Source of the DNA: DASUPK01 sp963736685
Lineage (GTDB): Bacteria > Actinomycetota > Thermoleophilia > Solirubrobacterales > 70-9
DNA length: 64,000 nt
Direction: 5' to 3'
NCBI GenBank assembly: GCA_963736685.1
Contig: CAVTPZ010000027.1
Coordinates: 62,001-126,000 of the forward strand
The translations under genes were made by a program, and so were the position numbers. Under the pieces are notes generated by a model. It was not told the origin of the DNA. It saw nothing but the letters and a program-made list of their open reading frames with translations, and searched no databases. Each line of letters starts with the position of its first letter. The stretch's first letter is position 1. Shown here piece by piece: positions 49,463 to 57,836 of the stretch.

Positions 49463-49900
49463 ATGTATCAATTCAGTCGTTCCATCTACAGGGACCTGGC
49501 GCCTCGCATCGACACCTCCGGGGGTGTGGAAAGGACGTTCGCGGCCCGGCAGAACCTGCTGGAAGCTTGCGAGGCCACCATTCAGCGGCTCGTTTCGGAT
49601 CGCCGCTACTTCGCCCGCCCGGCGAAGACCCTGTTTTCCGAGGTTCGCGAGTACTTCGCTCTTGCCGAGCAGGTACGCGTCTACATGGTCATCGAGCGGC
49701 AAATCGGGCTGATCGAGGAGTTCCTCGACTCACTGCCCGCGGATGTGACGCTCGATGGCCAGGAGAGGAACTGTCTGGCCAGCACTCGCAAGGGCACGCC
49801 CTGCCAGCGTGAGCCGCTGCCGGGGATGGATTACTGCCCCTCGCACAAGCATCTCGAGGAGACCTTCGAGACGCGCGAGGTCGAAGCAGCCGCGGCCTAG
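49463..49900 (+). CDS. protein with C-terminal Cys/His zinc-type motif
   Basis: 145 aa. N-terminal helical region (YRDLAPRIDTSGGVERTFAARQ and LLEACEATIQRLVSDRRYFARP). C-terminal CLASTRKGTPCQREPLPG then YCPSHK gives C-x9-C-x9-C-x2-H, a pattern seen in small zinc motifs of HGD/GcrA-like and phage-linked proteins. Possibly a DNA-binding regulator. ATG 49463, AAAGGAG Shine-Dalgarno 8 nt upstream. Preceded by the operator-like repeats. Confidence 0.7.
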   Translation: MYQFSRSIYRDLAPRIDTSGGVERTFAARQNLLEACEATIQRLVSDRRYFARPAKTLFSEVREYFALAEQVRVYMVIERQIGLIEEFLDSLPADVTLDGQERNCLASTRKGTPCQREPLPGMDYCPSHKHLEETFETREVEAAAA

Positions 49901-49909
49901 CGGTCACCA

Positions 49910-49929
49910 GGCCGCTCCACTTTGGAGCG
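49910..49929. repeat. 3'-end hairpin repeat, copy 3 (partial)
   Basis: GGCCGCTCCACTTTGGAGCG, the first 20 nt of the coding-strand form of the repeat at 37752 and 44448, 9 bp past the stop of the preceding gene. The second half is replaced by unrelated sequence and a terminator hairpin. Confidence 0.5.
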
Positions 49930-49937
49930 CGGCGCTG

Positions 49938-49966
49938 CTGAGACCCCCGGATTCCCGGGGGCTCAG
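49938..49966 (+). terminator. terminator-like hairpin
   Basis: CTGAG..CCCCCGG, ATT loop, CCGGGGG..CTCAG, a 12-bp stem without a U tract, 38 bp after the stop of the Cys/His protein gene and 90 bp before the methyltransferase gene. Confidence 0.6.
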
Positions 49967-50055
49967 CTGTGCTCCACCTCACACTGCCGGCGGCATCCCG
50001 CACGGCGTCCGCGGCGTAGGTCTCTCTGTTCATTCAACCGAGCAAGGGAGAGCAG

Positions 50056-50682
50056 ATGACGAAGCCTTGGGAACACGTGTTCAGCGCCCTCTACGACCCG
50101 CTTCTCTGGGTCGGCGAGCGGACCGGGATGGCAAAGCGGAGACGGGACCTGCTCAGCCAGGCCGACGGCCGGGTGCTGGAGCTCGGCGCCGGCACCGGCC
50201 TCAATCTCCCGCACTACCCCGATGAGATCGCAGAGCTCACGCTGACGGAGCCGGCCGCCCCCATGCTCCCGAAGCTGGAGCGCCGCCTGCGAAAGACAGA
50301 CCGCGACGGCCAGGTGGTGGTGGCGACCGCCGAGGACCTTCCGTTCGACGACGACAGCTTCGACACCGTGGTTTCCACACTGGTGCTCTGCACCGTCGAC
50401 GACCCGCGGCGGGCGATCGAGGAGACCGCGCGGGTGCTCAGGCCGGGAGGCAAGCTGCTCTTCCTCGAGCACGTCCGCGCCGACACCCGGCGCCTCGCGC
50501 GCTGGCAGGACCGGCTCCACCGCCCGTGGCACGCGTTCGCCGCGGGCTGCCACGCGAACAGGCCGACGGTTGACCTGCTGCGTGACAGCCCGCTCTCGGT
50601 GGAGGCCGTTGACCACGACCGCTGGGCGTGGATGCCGGCGCTGGTCCACCCTCTGGCATTCGGGAGCGCCCAAGCGTCATAG
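50056..50682 (+). CDS. class I SAM-dependent methyltransferase
   Basis: 208 aa. LSQADGRVLELGAGTGLNLPHYP is the SAM-binding motif I, AEDLPFDDDSFDTVVSTLVLC motif II/III and LRPGGKLLFLEHVRAD motif IV; the late part fits UbiE/phospholipid-type methyltransferases. Acceptor unknown. ATG 50056, AAGGGAG Shine-Dalgarno. Stop followed in 7 bp by hyuA. Confidence 0.9.
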   Translation: MTKPWEHVFSALYDPLLWVGERTGMAKRRRDLLSQADGRVLELGAGTGLNLPHYPDEIAELTLTEPAAPMLPKLERRLRKTDRDGQVVVATAEDLPFDDDSFDTVVSTLVLCTVDDPRRAIEETARVLRPGGKLLFLEHVRADTRRLARWQDRLHRPWHAFAAGCHANRPTVDLLRDSPLSVEAVDHDRWAWMPALVHPLAFGSAQAS

Positions 50683-50689
50683 TCCCGCC

Positions 50690-52705
50690 ATGCTGCTCGG
50701 CGTGGACGTCGGCGGGACCTTCACCGACGCCGCCCTGCTCGACGGCGATCGACTGCACACGGCGAAGGTCCCGAGCACGCCCGAGGACCAGTCTCGCGGC
50801 GTGGTCGCCGCGGTCGACCAAGTCCTCGCCCGTGCGGGCGCAGTTCCGGCCGATGTCGACGGCTTCACCCACGGAATGACCGTGGGCACCAACGCCCTGC
50901 TCGAGGAGCGCGGCGCCCGAACGGCGCTCGTAGCCACGCGTGGCTTCGCCGACCTGCTCGACATCGGCCGCCAGAACCGCCCGAGCCTCTATCACCCCTG
51001 TCGCCCGAAGCCGCGGGCGCTGGTCGACCCCGGCGATCGCTTCGAGGCGGCCGAGCGCACCGGTGCCGAGGGCACGATCGAGGATCTCGCCGATGAGGAG
51101 ATCGAACGGCTCGTCGATGCCCTGCGCGGAAGCGGGGCGGAGTCGATCGCCGTCTGCCTGCTGTTCGCCTTCCGCGATCCCTCGCACGAGCAGCGCATCG
51201 CCTCGGCGCTGCGTGAGGCCCTCCCGGACATGCACGTCTCCGCCTCGCACGAGGTCCTGCCCGCTTTCCGCGAGTACGAGCGCTTCTCCACGACCGTCAT
51301 CGACGCCTACCTCTCACCTCTGCTCGGCCGCTATCTCACCAGCCTCGCCGGGGCCTGTCGCGAGCGCGGCCTGCCCGCGCCCGAGGTGATGCGCTCCTCC
51401 GGCGGCACCGCCGAAGCGGCCGAGGCCGCCAAGGCCGGGGCCTGGAGCGTCCTCTCGGGCCCGGCCGGCGGAGCGGTCGGCTCCGCGCTGTTGGCGAAGG
51501 CCGCCGCCACCCCTGACGCGATCGGGCTCGACATGGGCGGGACCTCCTGCGACGTCTGCGTGGTCGACGACGGCGAGGTGCGGCGAACCGACTCGCGCGA
51601 GATCGACGGCCGCCCGATCCAGTTGCCGATGGTCGACGTGCACACGGTCGGCGCGGGCGGCGGCTCGATCGGCTGGCGGGACGCGGGCGGGGCGCTCCGC
51701 GTCGGTCCTCGCTCCGCCGGGGCCGAGCCGGGACCCGCCTGTTACGGCCGTGGAGGCTCCGAGCCCACGGTCACCGACGCCAACCTGTTGCTCGGCTACC
51801 TCTCGCCGGATTCGGAGCTCGCCGGAGGGGTCACCCTGGATCTGGAGGCTGCGCGCAGCAGCATCGCCGAGCTGGGGGACAGCCTCGGCCTCGATGAGAC
51901 CGCGGCCGCCGAGGGAATCATCCGGGTGGCGAACCAGGAGATGATTCGAGCCCTGCGGGTGGTCACGGTGGAGCGCGGGGTCGATCCGCGCGATTACGCG
52001 CTGCTGCCGTTCGGGGGCGCCGGCCCGATGCACGCCGCGGCCCTGGCGGCGGAGCTCGAGATCTCGACGATCGTCTGCCCGCGGGCGAGCGGAGTGCTCT
52101 CCGCGCTCGGGCTGATCGCCGCGGGGCGGCGGCGGGACACGGCCCGGACCGTCCTCCTCTCCGGCAAGGGGCTTGGCGCCGAGCGGATCGCCGCCGAGGT
52201 GGACACCCTGGCCCGCCCGCTCCTGGCGGGCATGGAGGGCGCGGAGCTGGAGGTGGTCTACGAGCTCCGCTACCGGGGTCAGGCCTTCGAGCTGCCCATC
52301 CCCGGGCCGCCCGGGCCCGATCCCGCGCGTCTGGCCGAGGACTTCGCGCGCGAGCACGAGGCGCGCTATGGGTATCGCGACCCGCAGGGCACGTTGGAGC
52401 TGGTGACGATCCGCGTCGCCGCCTTCGAGCCGGGGCCCGAGCCGCGGCCCCGCGCCGCGGGAGACGGGAAGCTGACCGAGGGCGAGCGCCGGGCCCGCTT
52501 CGACGGCGAGTGGGTGGCGACGCGGGTTCTCCGCGGCGAGCCGGAGGCCGGCTTCGAGGCCGAGGGACCATGCGTCTTCGAGCTCCCCGAGGCGACCCTG
52601 GTCCTGCCGCCAGGGTGGAGCGCTCGGGTGGATGACGCCGGGACGGTCACGGCGGTCGATGCGAGGGTGCTCCGAGGCGGAGCCGAGGAGCAACCCGTTT
52701 CATGA
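50690..52705 (+). CDS. hyuA: hydantoinase A / N-methylhydantoinase-type subunit
   Basis: 671 aa ATP-dependent hydantoinase/oxoprolinase subunit A. LLGVDVGGTFTDAALLDGDRL is the ASKHA-type N-terminus; LDMGGTSCDVCVVDDGE, DVHTVGAGGGSIGWRDAGGALRVGPRSAGA and LPFGGAGPMHAAALA are family hallmarks. The last 14 or so residues (DARVLRGGAEEQPVS) are encoded by a dispersed hairpin repeat (52658-52700). ATG 50690; a CATAGT box 6 nt upstream. Overlaps hyuB by ATGA. Confidence 0.95.
   Translation: MLLGVDVGGTFTDAALLDGDRLHTAKVPSTPEDQSRGVVAAVDQVLARAGAVPADVDGFTHGMTVGTNALLEERGARTALVATRGFADLLDIGRQNRPSLYHPCRPKPRALVDPGDRFEAAERTGAEGTIEDLADEEIERLVDALRGSGAESIAVCLLFAFRDPSHEQRIASALREALPDMHVSASHEVLPAFREYERFSTTVIDAYLSPLLGRYLTSLAGACRERGLPAPEVMRSSGGTAEAAEAAKAGAWSVLSGPAGGAVGSALLAKAAATPDAIGLDMGGTSCDVCVVDDGEVRRTDSREIDGRPIQLPMVDVHTVGAGGGSIGWRDAGGALRVGPRSAGAEPGPACYGRGGSEPTVTDANLLLGYLSPDSELAGGVTLDLEAARSSIAELGDSLGLDETAAAEGIIRVANQEMIRALRVVTVERGVDPRDYALLPFGGAGPMHAAALAAELEISTIVCPRASGVLSALGLIAAGRRRDTARTVLLSGKGLGAERIAAEVDTLARPLLAGMEGAELEVVYELRYRGQAFELPIPGPPGPDPARLAEDFAREHEARYGYRDPQGTLELVTIRVAAFEPGPEPRPRAAGDGKLTEGERRARFDGEWVATRVLRGEPEAGFEAEGPCVFELPEATLVLPPGWSARVDDAGTVTAVDARVLRGGAEEQPVS
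52658..52700. repeat. hairpin repeat, copy A, inside the hyuA end
   Basis: GATGCGAGGGTGCTC...GAGCAACCCGTTT, about 37 of 43 nt identical to the inverted copy at 55097-55139, with the same flanks as the copy at 28925. Stem GGGTGCTC/GAGCAACCC with an inner GGC/GCC pair. Here it is translated as the C-terminus of HyuA and ends 1 bp before the hyuB ATG. Confidence 0.65.
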
Positions 52706-54210
52706 GGCTCCTCGATCCGGTCGCTCTCCAGGTCATGACCGGCGCTCTCCGGGCCGCCTGCGACGAGATGGGCGCGGTGCTGATCCGCTCGGCACACTCG
52801 CCCAACATCACCGAGCGGCACGACTGCTCGACGGCTCTCTTCGACCCGGCCGGGGAGCTGGTCATGCAGGCCGAGCACATCCCGGTCCATCTGGGCTCGA
52901 TGCCTGACGCCGTCGCGGCGATCGTCGGCGAGGAGCACCGCGATGGCGAGCTCTGGATCCTCAACGACCCCTATCGCGGAGGCACCCACCTTCCCGACAT
53001 CACGCTGATCTCGCCGGTCTTCCACGACCAGGAGCTGATCGGTTTCTCGGCTTCCCGTGCCCACCACGCCGACATCGGCGGCCCCACGCCCGGCGGCATG
53101 CCGGCCCTGTCGGTGACCCTTGACGAGGAGGGCGTCGTGATCCCCCCGACCCGCGCCGACGACGACGTCCTGCGCGAGCTCGCCGGCCGGATGCGCAACC
53201 CAGAGCAGCGGCTCGCCGACCTGAGAGCGCAGCGCGCCGCCAACCTGACGGGGATCCGCCGCCTGCGCCAGCTCGCCGACCGTCATGGGCGGGAATTGCT
53301 CGCGACGGCGACCGGCGAGATCCTCGACTACGCGGAGCGCCGGACCCGGGCCGCGCTCTCCGAGATGCCCGACGGAGAGAGCAGCGCCGAGGACGTGCTC
53401 GAGGGTCGGGACGGCGACATCGCGCTGCGTGTCAGGGCGACGGTTCGCGGTGAAGAGCTGGAGCTCGACTTCACGGGCAGCGCCGAGCAGATCGCCGGCA
53501 ACCTGAACTGCCCGCTGTCGGTGACAAAGGCGGCCTCCTTCTACGCCGTGCGCGTGGTCTGTGACCCGGACGGGCCGCCCTCGGCGGGGGCCTGGCGGCC
53601 GGTCACGGCGACTGCACCCGAGGGCTCGCTGCTCAACGCACGCGCTCCGGCGGCGGTGGTCGGAGGCAACGTCGAGACGTCGAGCCGGGTCTCCGACCTC
53701 GTCTTCGCCGCCCTGGCGAGGTTCGCGCCGGTCGGAGCCGACGGCCAGGGGACGATGAACAACCTGACGCTCTCCGGCGGGGACTGGACCTACTACGAGA
53801 CCATCGGCGGCGGCCAGGGCGCCTGCCGGGACGCGAACGGGCCGAGCGCCGAGCACGTGGCGATGTCGAACACCCTCAACACCCCGATCGAGGCGCTCGA
53901 GACGGACTATCCGGTGCTGGTCCGGGAGCTCTCGGTGAGACGCGGCAGCGGCGGCGCGGGCGAACACCGCGGCGGAGACGGGATCGTGCGCGAGCTGGAG
54001 GCCACCGAGCCGATGCGCTTCACCCTGATCGGCGAGCGCCGCCGGCATGCCCCACACGGCCGGGACGGCGGCGAGCCCGGGGAGCCCGGCCGCGACCTGA
54101 TCAACGGCGATCCGGTCCCCGCCAAGGCCGAGGGCGAGCTTCGCGCCGGCGACCGGCTGCGGATCGAGACGCCCGGGGGCGGTGGGTACGGCTCCGAACG
54201 GAATTCCTAG
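52702..54210 (+). CDS. hyuB: hydantoinase B / N-methylhydantoinase-type subunit
   Basis: 502 aa. RLLDPVALQVMTGALRAACDEMGAVLIRSAHSPNITERHDCS and MQAEHIPVHLGSMPDAVAAI are typical HyuB; SNTLNTPIEALETDYPVLV and RRGSGGAGEHRGGDGIVRELE follow. The pair opens cyclic amides such as hydantoins or 5-oxoproline with ATP hydrolysis. ATG 52702 coupled to hyuA. Confidence 0.95.
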   Translation: MRLLDPVALQVMTGALRAACDEMGAVLIRSAHSPNITERHDCSTALFDPAGELVMQAEHIPVHLGSMPDAVAAIVGEEHRDGELWILNDPYRGGTHLPDITLISPVFHDQELIGFSASRAHHADIGGPTPGGMPALSVTLDEEGVVIPPTRADDDVLRELAGRMRNPEQRLADLRAQRAANLTGIRRLRQLADRHGRELLATATGEILDYAERRTRAALSEMPDGESSAEDVLEGRDGDIALRVRATVRGEELELDFTGSAEQIAGNLNCPLSVTKAASFYAVRVVCDPDGPPSAGAWRPVTATAPEGSLLNARAPAAVVGGNVETSSRVSDLVFAALARFAPVGADGQGTMNNLTLSGGDWTYYETIGGGQGACRDANGPSAEHVAMSNTLNTPIEALETDYPVLVRELSVRRGSGGAGEHRGGDGIVRELEATEPMRFTLIGERRRHAPHGRDGGEPGEPGRDLINGDPVPAKAEGELRAGDRLRIETPGGGGYGSERNS

Positions 54211-54310
54211 CGCCCCTGCCCGATTGCTGGAGTTTGCGTCGATTGGCCGGTCAACCAGGATCCAAAGCGCATGGGAATGGGGTATCCGGTACTTACAACT
54301 AAGCCTGTGA

Positions 54311-54363
54311 CTTTGTGACAAAGCGGCACAAGGGTTGTCAAAGCCCAATCCGTCCTCTAGACT
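54311..54363 (+). promoter_or_regulatory. sigma-A-type promoter with upstream palindrome
   Basis: TTGTCA (54335-54340), 17 bp, TAGACT (54358-54363) is a close match to the housekeeping consensus. CTTTGTGACAAAG (54311-54323), a 5-bp inverted repeat with 3-bp centre, ends 11 bp before the -35 and may be an activator site. The remaining leader to 54447 (84 nt) has GC-rich stems but no clear Shine-Dalgarno. Confidence 0.6.
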
Positions 54364-54447
54364 GCCCGCTTCCGAGGGGGCCACGGCGCCCAACAGCGAG
54401 TGCCCCGCCCCCGGTTCTGACCAAGATTGACTACCCCCTAATTCCTT

Positions 54448-55074
54448 ATGCCGATTGCATTGAAAGAGTGGGCCGTGACCGTGCGAGCGCTGGCCGAGGG
54501 CGAGCAGCTCGTCGCCCTTCGGAAGGGCGGGATCCGCGAGGATGACAAGCACTTCGAGGTCGAGCACGAGCAGTTCTTCCTGTACCCGACCTTCGATCAC
54601 CAGCGGAACGACCTGGTCCGCGAGTCCCATCACCCCGAGCTTCGCCGCGCCCTCGAAGAGGGTGTCTGGCCCGACGAGGAGCCGCCCCCGCGGGCGCTGC
54701 TCCAGGACGGCGGTATTCCCCAGCCCGACCGGGTGAGGATCCGCAGCTGGGCCGAGATCACCGATCACTTCACCACCGAGGACCACCGCGTGGTCGAGGC
54801 GCTGACGCCCTTCCACATCTGGACCTCGGACTACGCCCAGAAGCGGCTCGCGTGGAAGCGGACCCATCCGCTGCACGTCCTGCTCCTCCGGGTCCATCGG
54901 ATCCCGCGCCCAGTCACGGTGCGCGTCAAGGACGAGCACCACGGTTGCCGCTCGTGGGTCGAGATCGATCGCGACCTTCCCTTCGAGGGGACGCCGGTGA
55001 TGGCCGACGAAGAGTTCGATCGGGCCGCCGGCGCGATCCGCGAGATCTGCCAGGGCGATTTGGTCCTCGCCTAG
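54448..55074 (+). CDS. DUF1802-family protein
   Basis: 208 aa. MPIALKEWAVTVRALAEGEQLVALRKGGIRED is the DUF1802 opening, followed by VEHEQFFLYPTFDHQRNDLV and YRIWTSDYAQKRL-like FHIWTSDYAQKRLAWK. Conserved in many bacteria; function unknown. ATG 54448 preceded by a strong promoter. Followed by copy B of the hairpin repeat and a DUF1152 gene. Confidence 0.88.
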   Translation: MPIALKEWAVTVRALAEGEQLVALRKGGIREDDKHFEVEHEQFFLYPTFDHQRNDLVRESHHPELRRALEEGVWPDEEPPPRALLQDGGIPQPDRVRIRSWAEITDHFTTEDHRVVEALTPFHIWTSDYAQKRLAWKRTHPLHVLLLRVHRIPRPVTVRVKDEHHGCRSWVEIDRDLPFEGTPVMADEEFDRAAGAIREICQGDLVLA

Positions 55075-55096
55075 CACGCGACACGGCTTCGCTATT

Positions 55097-55139
55097 AAAC
55101 GGGTTGCTCATCGGCTTTGCCTCTGAGCACCCTCGCATC
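55097..55139. repeat. hairpin repeat, copy B (inverted)
   Basis: Reverse complement of copy A at about 37 of 43 positions; on the plus strand GGGTTGCTC, inner GGC-TTT-GCC, GAGCACCC, then TCGCATC. It covers the proposed TTG start of the DUF1152 gene. Confidence 0.65.
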
Positions 55140-56052
55140 CGCTGAGCGCGCCCTGCTGATCGGCATGGGCGGCGGCGGCGACGTGGTTGGCGCCCTGGGG
55201 ATCACGGACCTGCTCGACGCGCTGGGCACCGAGTTCGTGCTCGGCGGCGTCGCCTGGGAGCGCTCGCCGATCGACCCCCGGCCCGGGCCGCGCTCGCTCG
55301 AGGAGATTCGCGGTGGGCGGCCCTGCGGCTCTGCCGCCGTGCTGACGGAGGGCTCGACCGTGACTCTCGACGACGTCGAGTTCTCCGAGTCGAGGATGGC
55401 GTCCCACCTCGGGCAGCCGGTCCTCCTGCTCGATATAACCCGCGGACCGCAGGCGCTCGCCACCGGCCTGGCGGAGGCAGCGGCGGACCTCGAGTGCGAC
55501 GCGGTGGTCCTGCTCGACGTCGGGGGAGATGTGCTCGCCCATGGCGACGAGGCGGGCCTCGCCAGTCCGCTCTGTGACGCGATCGTCCTCGCGGCGGGCT
55601 TTTTCCTCGCCCGCTCGAGCGCGGTGATCGGTGCGGTCTATGGGCCGGGCTGCGACGGCGAGCTCAGCCCGGACGAGGTGCTTCAGCGGATCACCGCGCT
55701 GCAGTCGGCGAACGCCTTGCTGGGAGCGTGGGGCCTCAGCCCGCGCGGTTGCGAGCTGGTGGAGGCCGCCGCCAAGGTGGTGCCGACGGAGGCCAGCCTG
55801 ATGGCCGTGCGCTGCGCTCGCGGCGAGCGGGGCACCGTCGCGATCCGCGGCGGGCGCCGCAGCGTCGAGCTGACGCCGCTCGGAGCGCTCACCTTCTTCT
55901 TCGATCCGGCGGCGGCCGCCTCGTCTGCGGTGCCGCTCGCCACCGCGGTGTCCCCCGCCGGTTCCCTCGAGGAGGCGCACGAGGCGCTGGAGGGAATGGG
56001 CGTGCGCACGGAGCTCAGCCTGGAGCGCGAGCGCGCCCGGACCCGCGAGTAG
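55117..56052 (+). CDS. DUF1152-family protein
   Basis: 311 aa. RALLIGMGGGGDVVGALGITDLL is the glycine-rich family opening; LLLDITRGPQALATGLAEAA and VVLLDVGGDVLAHGDEAGLASPL contain conserved Asp residues. Function unknown; the build suggests a nucleotide-type Rossmann fold. Start uncertain: TTG 55117 (or CTG 55123) falls inside the hairpin repeat and no Shine-Dalgarno is seen; the first standard start would be the Met of IGMGGGG, which cuts the motif. Confidence 0.85.
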   Translation: MPLSTLASAERALLIGMGGGGDVVGALGITDLLDALGTEFVLGGVAWERSPIDPRPGPRSLEEIRGGRPCGSAAVLTEGSTVTLDDVEFSESRMASHLGQPVLLLDITRGPQALATGLAEAAADLECDAVVLLDVGGDVLAHGDEAGLASPLCDAIVLAAGFFLARSSAVIGAVYGPGCDGELSPDEVLQRITALQSANALLGAWGLSPRGCELVEAAAKVVPTEASLMAVRCARGERGTVAIRGGRRSVELTPLGALTFFFDPAAAASSAVPLATAVSPAGSLEEAHEALEGMGVRTELSLERERARTRE

Positions 56053-56136
56053 CCTGGATTCATTACCTGGATCGAGACCGACTCGCTGAGCTTCACGGCG
56101 CGTCACGACGACGCCGACCTCGCCTGCGCTCACCGC

Positions 56137-57051
56137 GTGCTCGATGCGCTGGAGGACCTGAGGCTGCGACTGGAGGACCGCTTCGACGCGGTGCCGGGGG
56201 ACGTCACCGTGATCCTGCACGACAACCCGGTCTGGCTCTCCTTTGCGCACCCGCTGCTTCCCGCAGTTCGCTGGGCGGCGGCGCCGGCCGCACGCCGGTA
56301 CCTGGCGGGCTGGCCGATGGATGGCGAGATCCACACGCTGAACGACTCATGGATGGAGCGGCGATCGGCCGGCGAGGACTCCCTGCGCGCGCTGCGCGGC
56401 ACCGCCGAGCGGATGTACTGCCAGATCGTCCTGGCGGCGAACAACACGGCGCTGCCCCCGATGTGGACGCCGCGCCGGTTCATCACGTATCTGCGCTGGG
56501 CCTGGCTGATCGAGGGTGCTGCGCAGTACTTCGCCGGCCAGACCTCGTACTACCGGGCCGCGGTCATCACGCGGCTCCGCGAGGGCGACCGGCCCGCCTT
56601 CCCTCCGTCGCGGCGCGACGCACTGATCCTGGGCGGGACGGTCTTCGACCTGCTCGACCGGCACGCCGGGCCGGATGCCTGTGTGCGGATGGCTTCTCGC
56701 CTTCACCGGCAGGGGCCCGCGGGAAACCTCGAGCTGGCCTTCGAGGCGCGGATGCGGGACATCGAGCGCGCCTGGCGCATGCACCTCGACGAGATCCTCT
56801 ATCCGCAGTCCGATTCGCCGGATGCGAGCTCGAGGGACGATCCCCTCGAGCGTCCCGATCTCGACTTCGAACTCGGGACTCCGCCCGAGTTCGGCTTCGA
56901 CCCGACCACCCGGCGACCGGGAACCTCGCCGCCGAGGCCGCGCCGCTCAGCCGAACGCCAGATAGAAGAGGTAGACGATCACGGCGGCAACTCCAACGGC
57001 CGCGAGCAGTCCCAGCGCGAGCCGCGCTGGCGACCCGATCCCGGGCATTGA
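56137..57051 (+). CDS. gluzincin-like (peptidase MA-type) protein lacking HExxH
   Basis: At least 304 aa from GTG 56137. DVTVILHDNPVWLSFAHP, then a loop, YLRWAWLIEGAAQYFAGQTSYY and a helical C-terminal half resemble MA-clan proteins, where WL-x-EG-A marks the helix after HExxH. The HExxH itself is missing (FITYLRWAWL in its place), so it is probably non-catalytic. The reading frame continues upstream to 56053 with conserved-looking sequence (ITWIETDSLSFTARHDDAD) but no standard start; ATT 56062 is one option. The last 105 bp overlap the convergent gene. Confidence 0.65.
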   Translation: MLDALEDLRLRLEDRFDAVPGDVTVILHDNPVWLSFAHPLLPAVRWAAAPAARRYLAGWPMDGEIHTLNDSWMERRSAGEDSLRALRGTAERMYCQIVLAANNTALPPMWTPRRFITYLRWAWLIEGAAQYFAGQTSYYRAAVITRLREGDRPAFPPSRRDALILGGTVFDLLDRHAGPDACVRMASRLHRQGPAGNLELAFEARMRDIERAWRMHLDEILYPQSDSPDASSRDDPLERPDLDFELGTPPEFGFDPTTRRPGTSPPRPRRSAERQIEEVDDHGGNSNGREQSQREPRWRPDPGH

Positions 57052-57447
57052 GCCCGGCGCGGCCTCCGTGGTGAGCATGTCGCTGCCCGCGAGCACCTCT
57101 CGCGCCGTCTCGTAGCCGGATTCCGGAACCAGCACGTCGCGCGGCCCGGCCGCCATGAAGTCGGGAACGTCGAACCCGCGGGCACGGCGCAGCATCGAGG
57201 GAATTCCGTGCTCGAGCAGGATCGACTGGATCAGCTCGCCGTCAGCCATGCTCCGGGAGCCCGTGACGCGAACGAGGTCTCCGCGCGCATACTGCGGGCG
57301 CACCTTGCGCGCCCGCTCGTGGGCGTCCGTGGCCGGCTCCTCCTCCCTCGATCCGGCGTAGACAAGCGGCATCCCGCAGTTGCGGCAGAAGCGCTCGCTG
57401 ATCGGATGAGGCTCAGCGCAGCGCGGGCAGACGAGAGTCTCGCTCAC
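56947..57447 (-). CDS. zinc-ribbon / DUF2007 membrane protein
   Basis: 166 aa. N-terminal CPRCAEPHPISERFCRNCG is a zinc ribbon; the middle LVRVTGSRSMADGELIQSIL and PRDVLVPESGYETAREVLAG is the DUF2007 signal-transducing-type fold; the C-terminus is one membrane helix (LLAAVGVAAVIVYLFYLA). GTG 57447 overlaps the JAMM gene stop (GTGA). Last gene of the cysM operon. Confidence 0.8.
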   Translation of the reverse strand: MSETLVCPRCAEPHPISERFCRNCGMPLVYAGSREEEPATDAHERARKVRPQYARGDLVRVTGSRSMADGELIQSILLEHGIPSMLRRARGFDVPDFMAAGPRDVLVPESGYETAREVLAGSDMLTTEAAPGSMPGIGSPARLALGLLAAVGVAAVIVYLFYLAFG

Positions 57448-57836
57448 TCCACCTGGAGCTTGACCTCGTTGACCTTCCCGTCCTCGATCCGGTAGCCGCG
57501 GAGCGGCTCCTCCCCCTCCGCCAGCGAGACGATCAGATAGAGCGCATCCGGATAGGAGGCCAGGTTGATGTCCGTCTGCGACGGATAGGCCGGGCTCGCA
57601 GTGTGTGAGTGGTAGATGGCCGAGAGCTCCTCCCCCCTCTCATCCATCTCGGTCATGATCCGGAACTGGTCCTGGGGATCCAGGTTGTAGCGAAGCGGGC
57701 TCGCCTCGGCGTTGCGTGCGCGGTAGACGGACTTCGCCACGCCGTCGTTGCCCCCGACCAGGCCGCAGCACTCGTTCGGGGCGTCGTCGCGCGCGTGGGC
57801 AAGCAGCTCGTCGTAGAGCTTCTTCGGGATTCGCAT
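57444..57836 (-). CDS. mec: JAMM/Mec-like metalloprotease
   Basis: 130 aa. JAMM zinc site: Glu22 in NECCGLVGG, His76/His78 in YHSHTAS, Ser86 and Asp89 in PSQTDINLASYP. Mycobacterial Mec removes cysteine from the carrier CysO after CysM has loaded it. A CysM-type gene lies two genes upstream in the same operon, which supports that role; no CysO gene is seen nearby. ATG 57836 overlaps the upstream gene stop. Confidence 0.88.
   Translation of the reverse strand: MRIPKKLYDELLAHARDDAPNECCGLVGGNDGVAKSVYRARNAEASPLRYNLDPQDQFRIMTEMDERGEELSAIYHSHTASPAYPSQTDINLASYPDALYLIVSLAEGEEPLRGYRIEDGKVNEVKLQVE

Noticed and set aside
52366..55077. 903-codon minus-strand open frame
   Set aside because: Antisense to hyuA, hyuB and DUF1802, all of which have clear family motifs on the plus strand; no motif in the antisense protein.
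56818..56860. CTCGAGGG/CCCCTCGAG inverted repeat beginning with GATGCGAG, similar to the hairpin repeat family
   Set aside because: It lacks the ACCCGT flank and lies inside a coding stretch whose amino acids look normal (DASSRDDPLERPD); kept out of the family.
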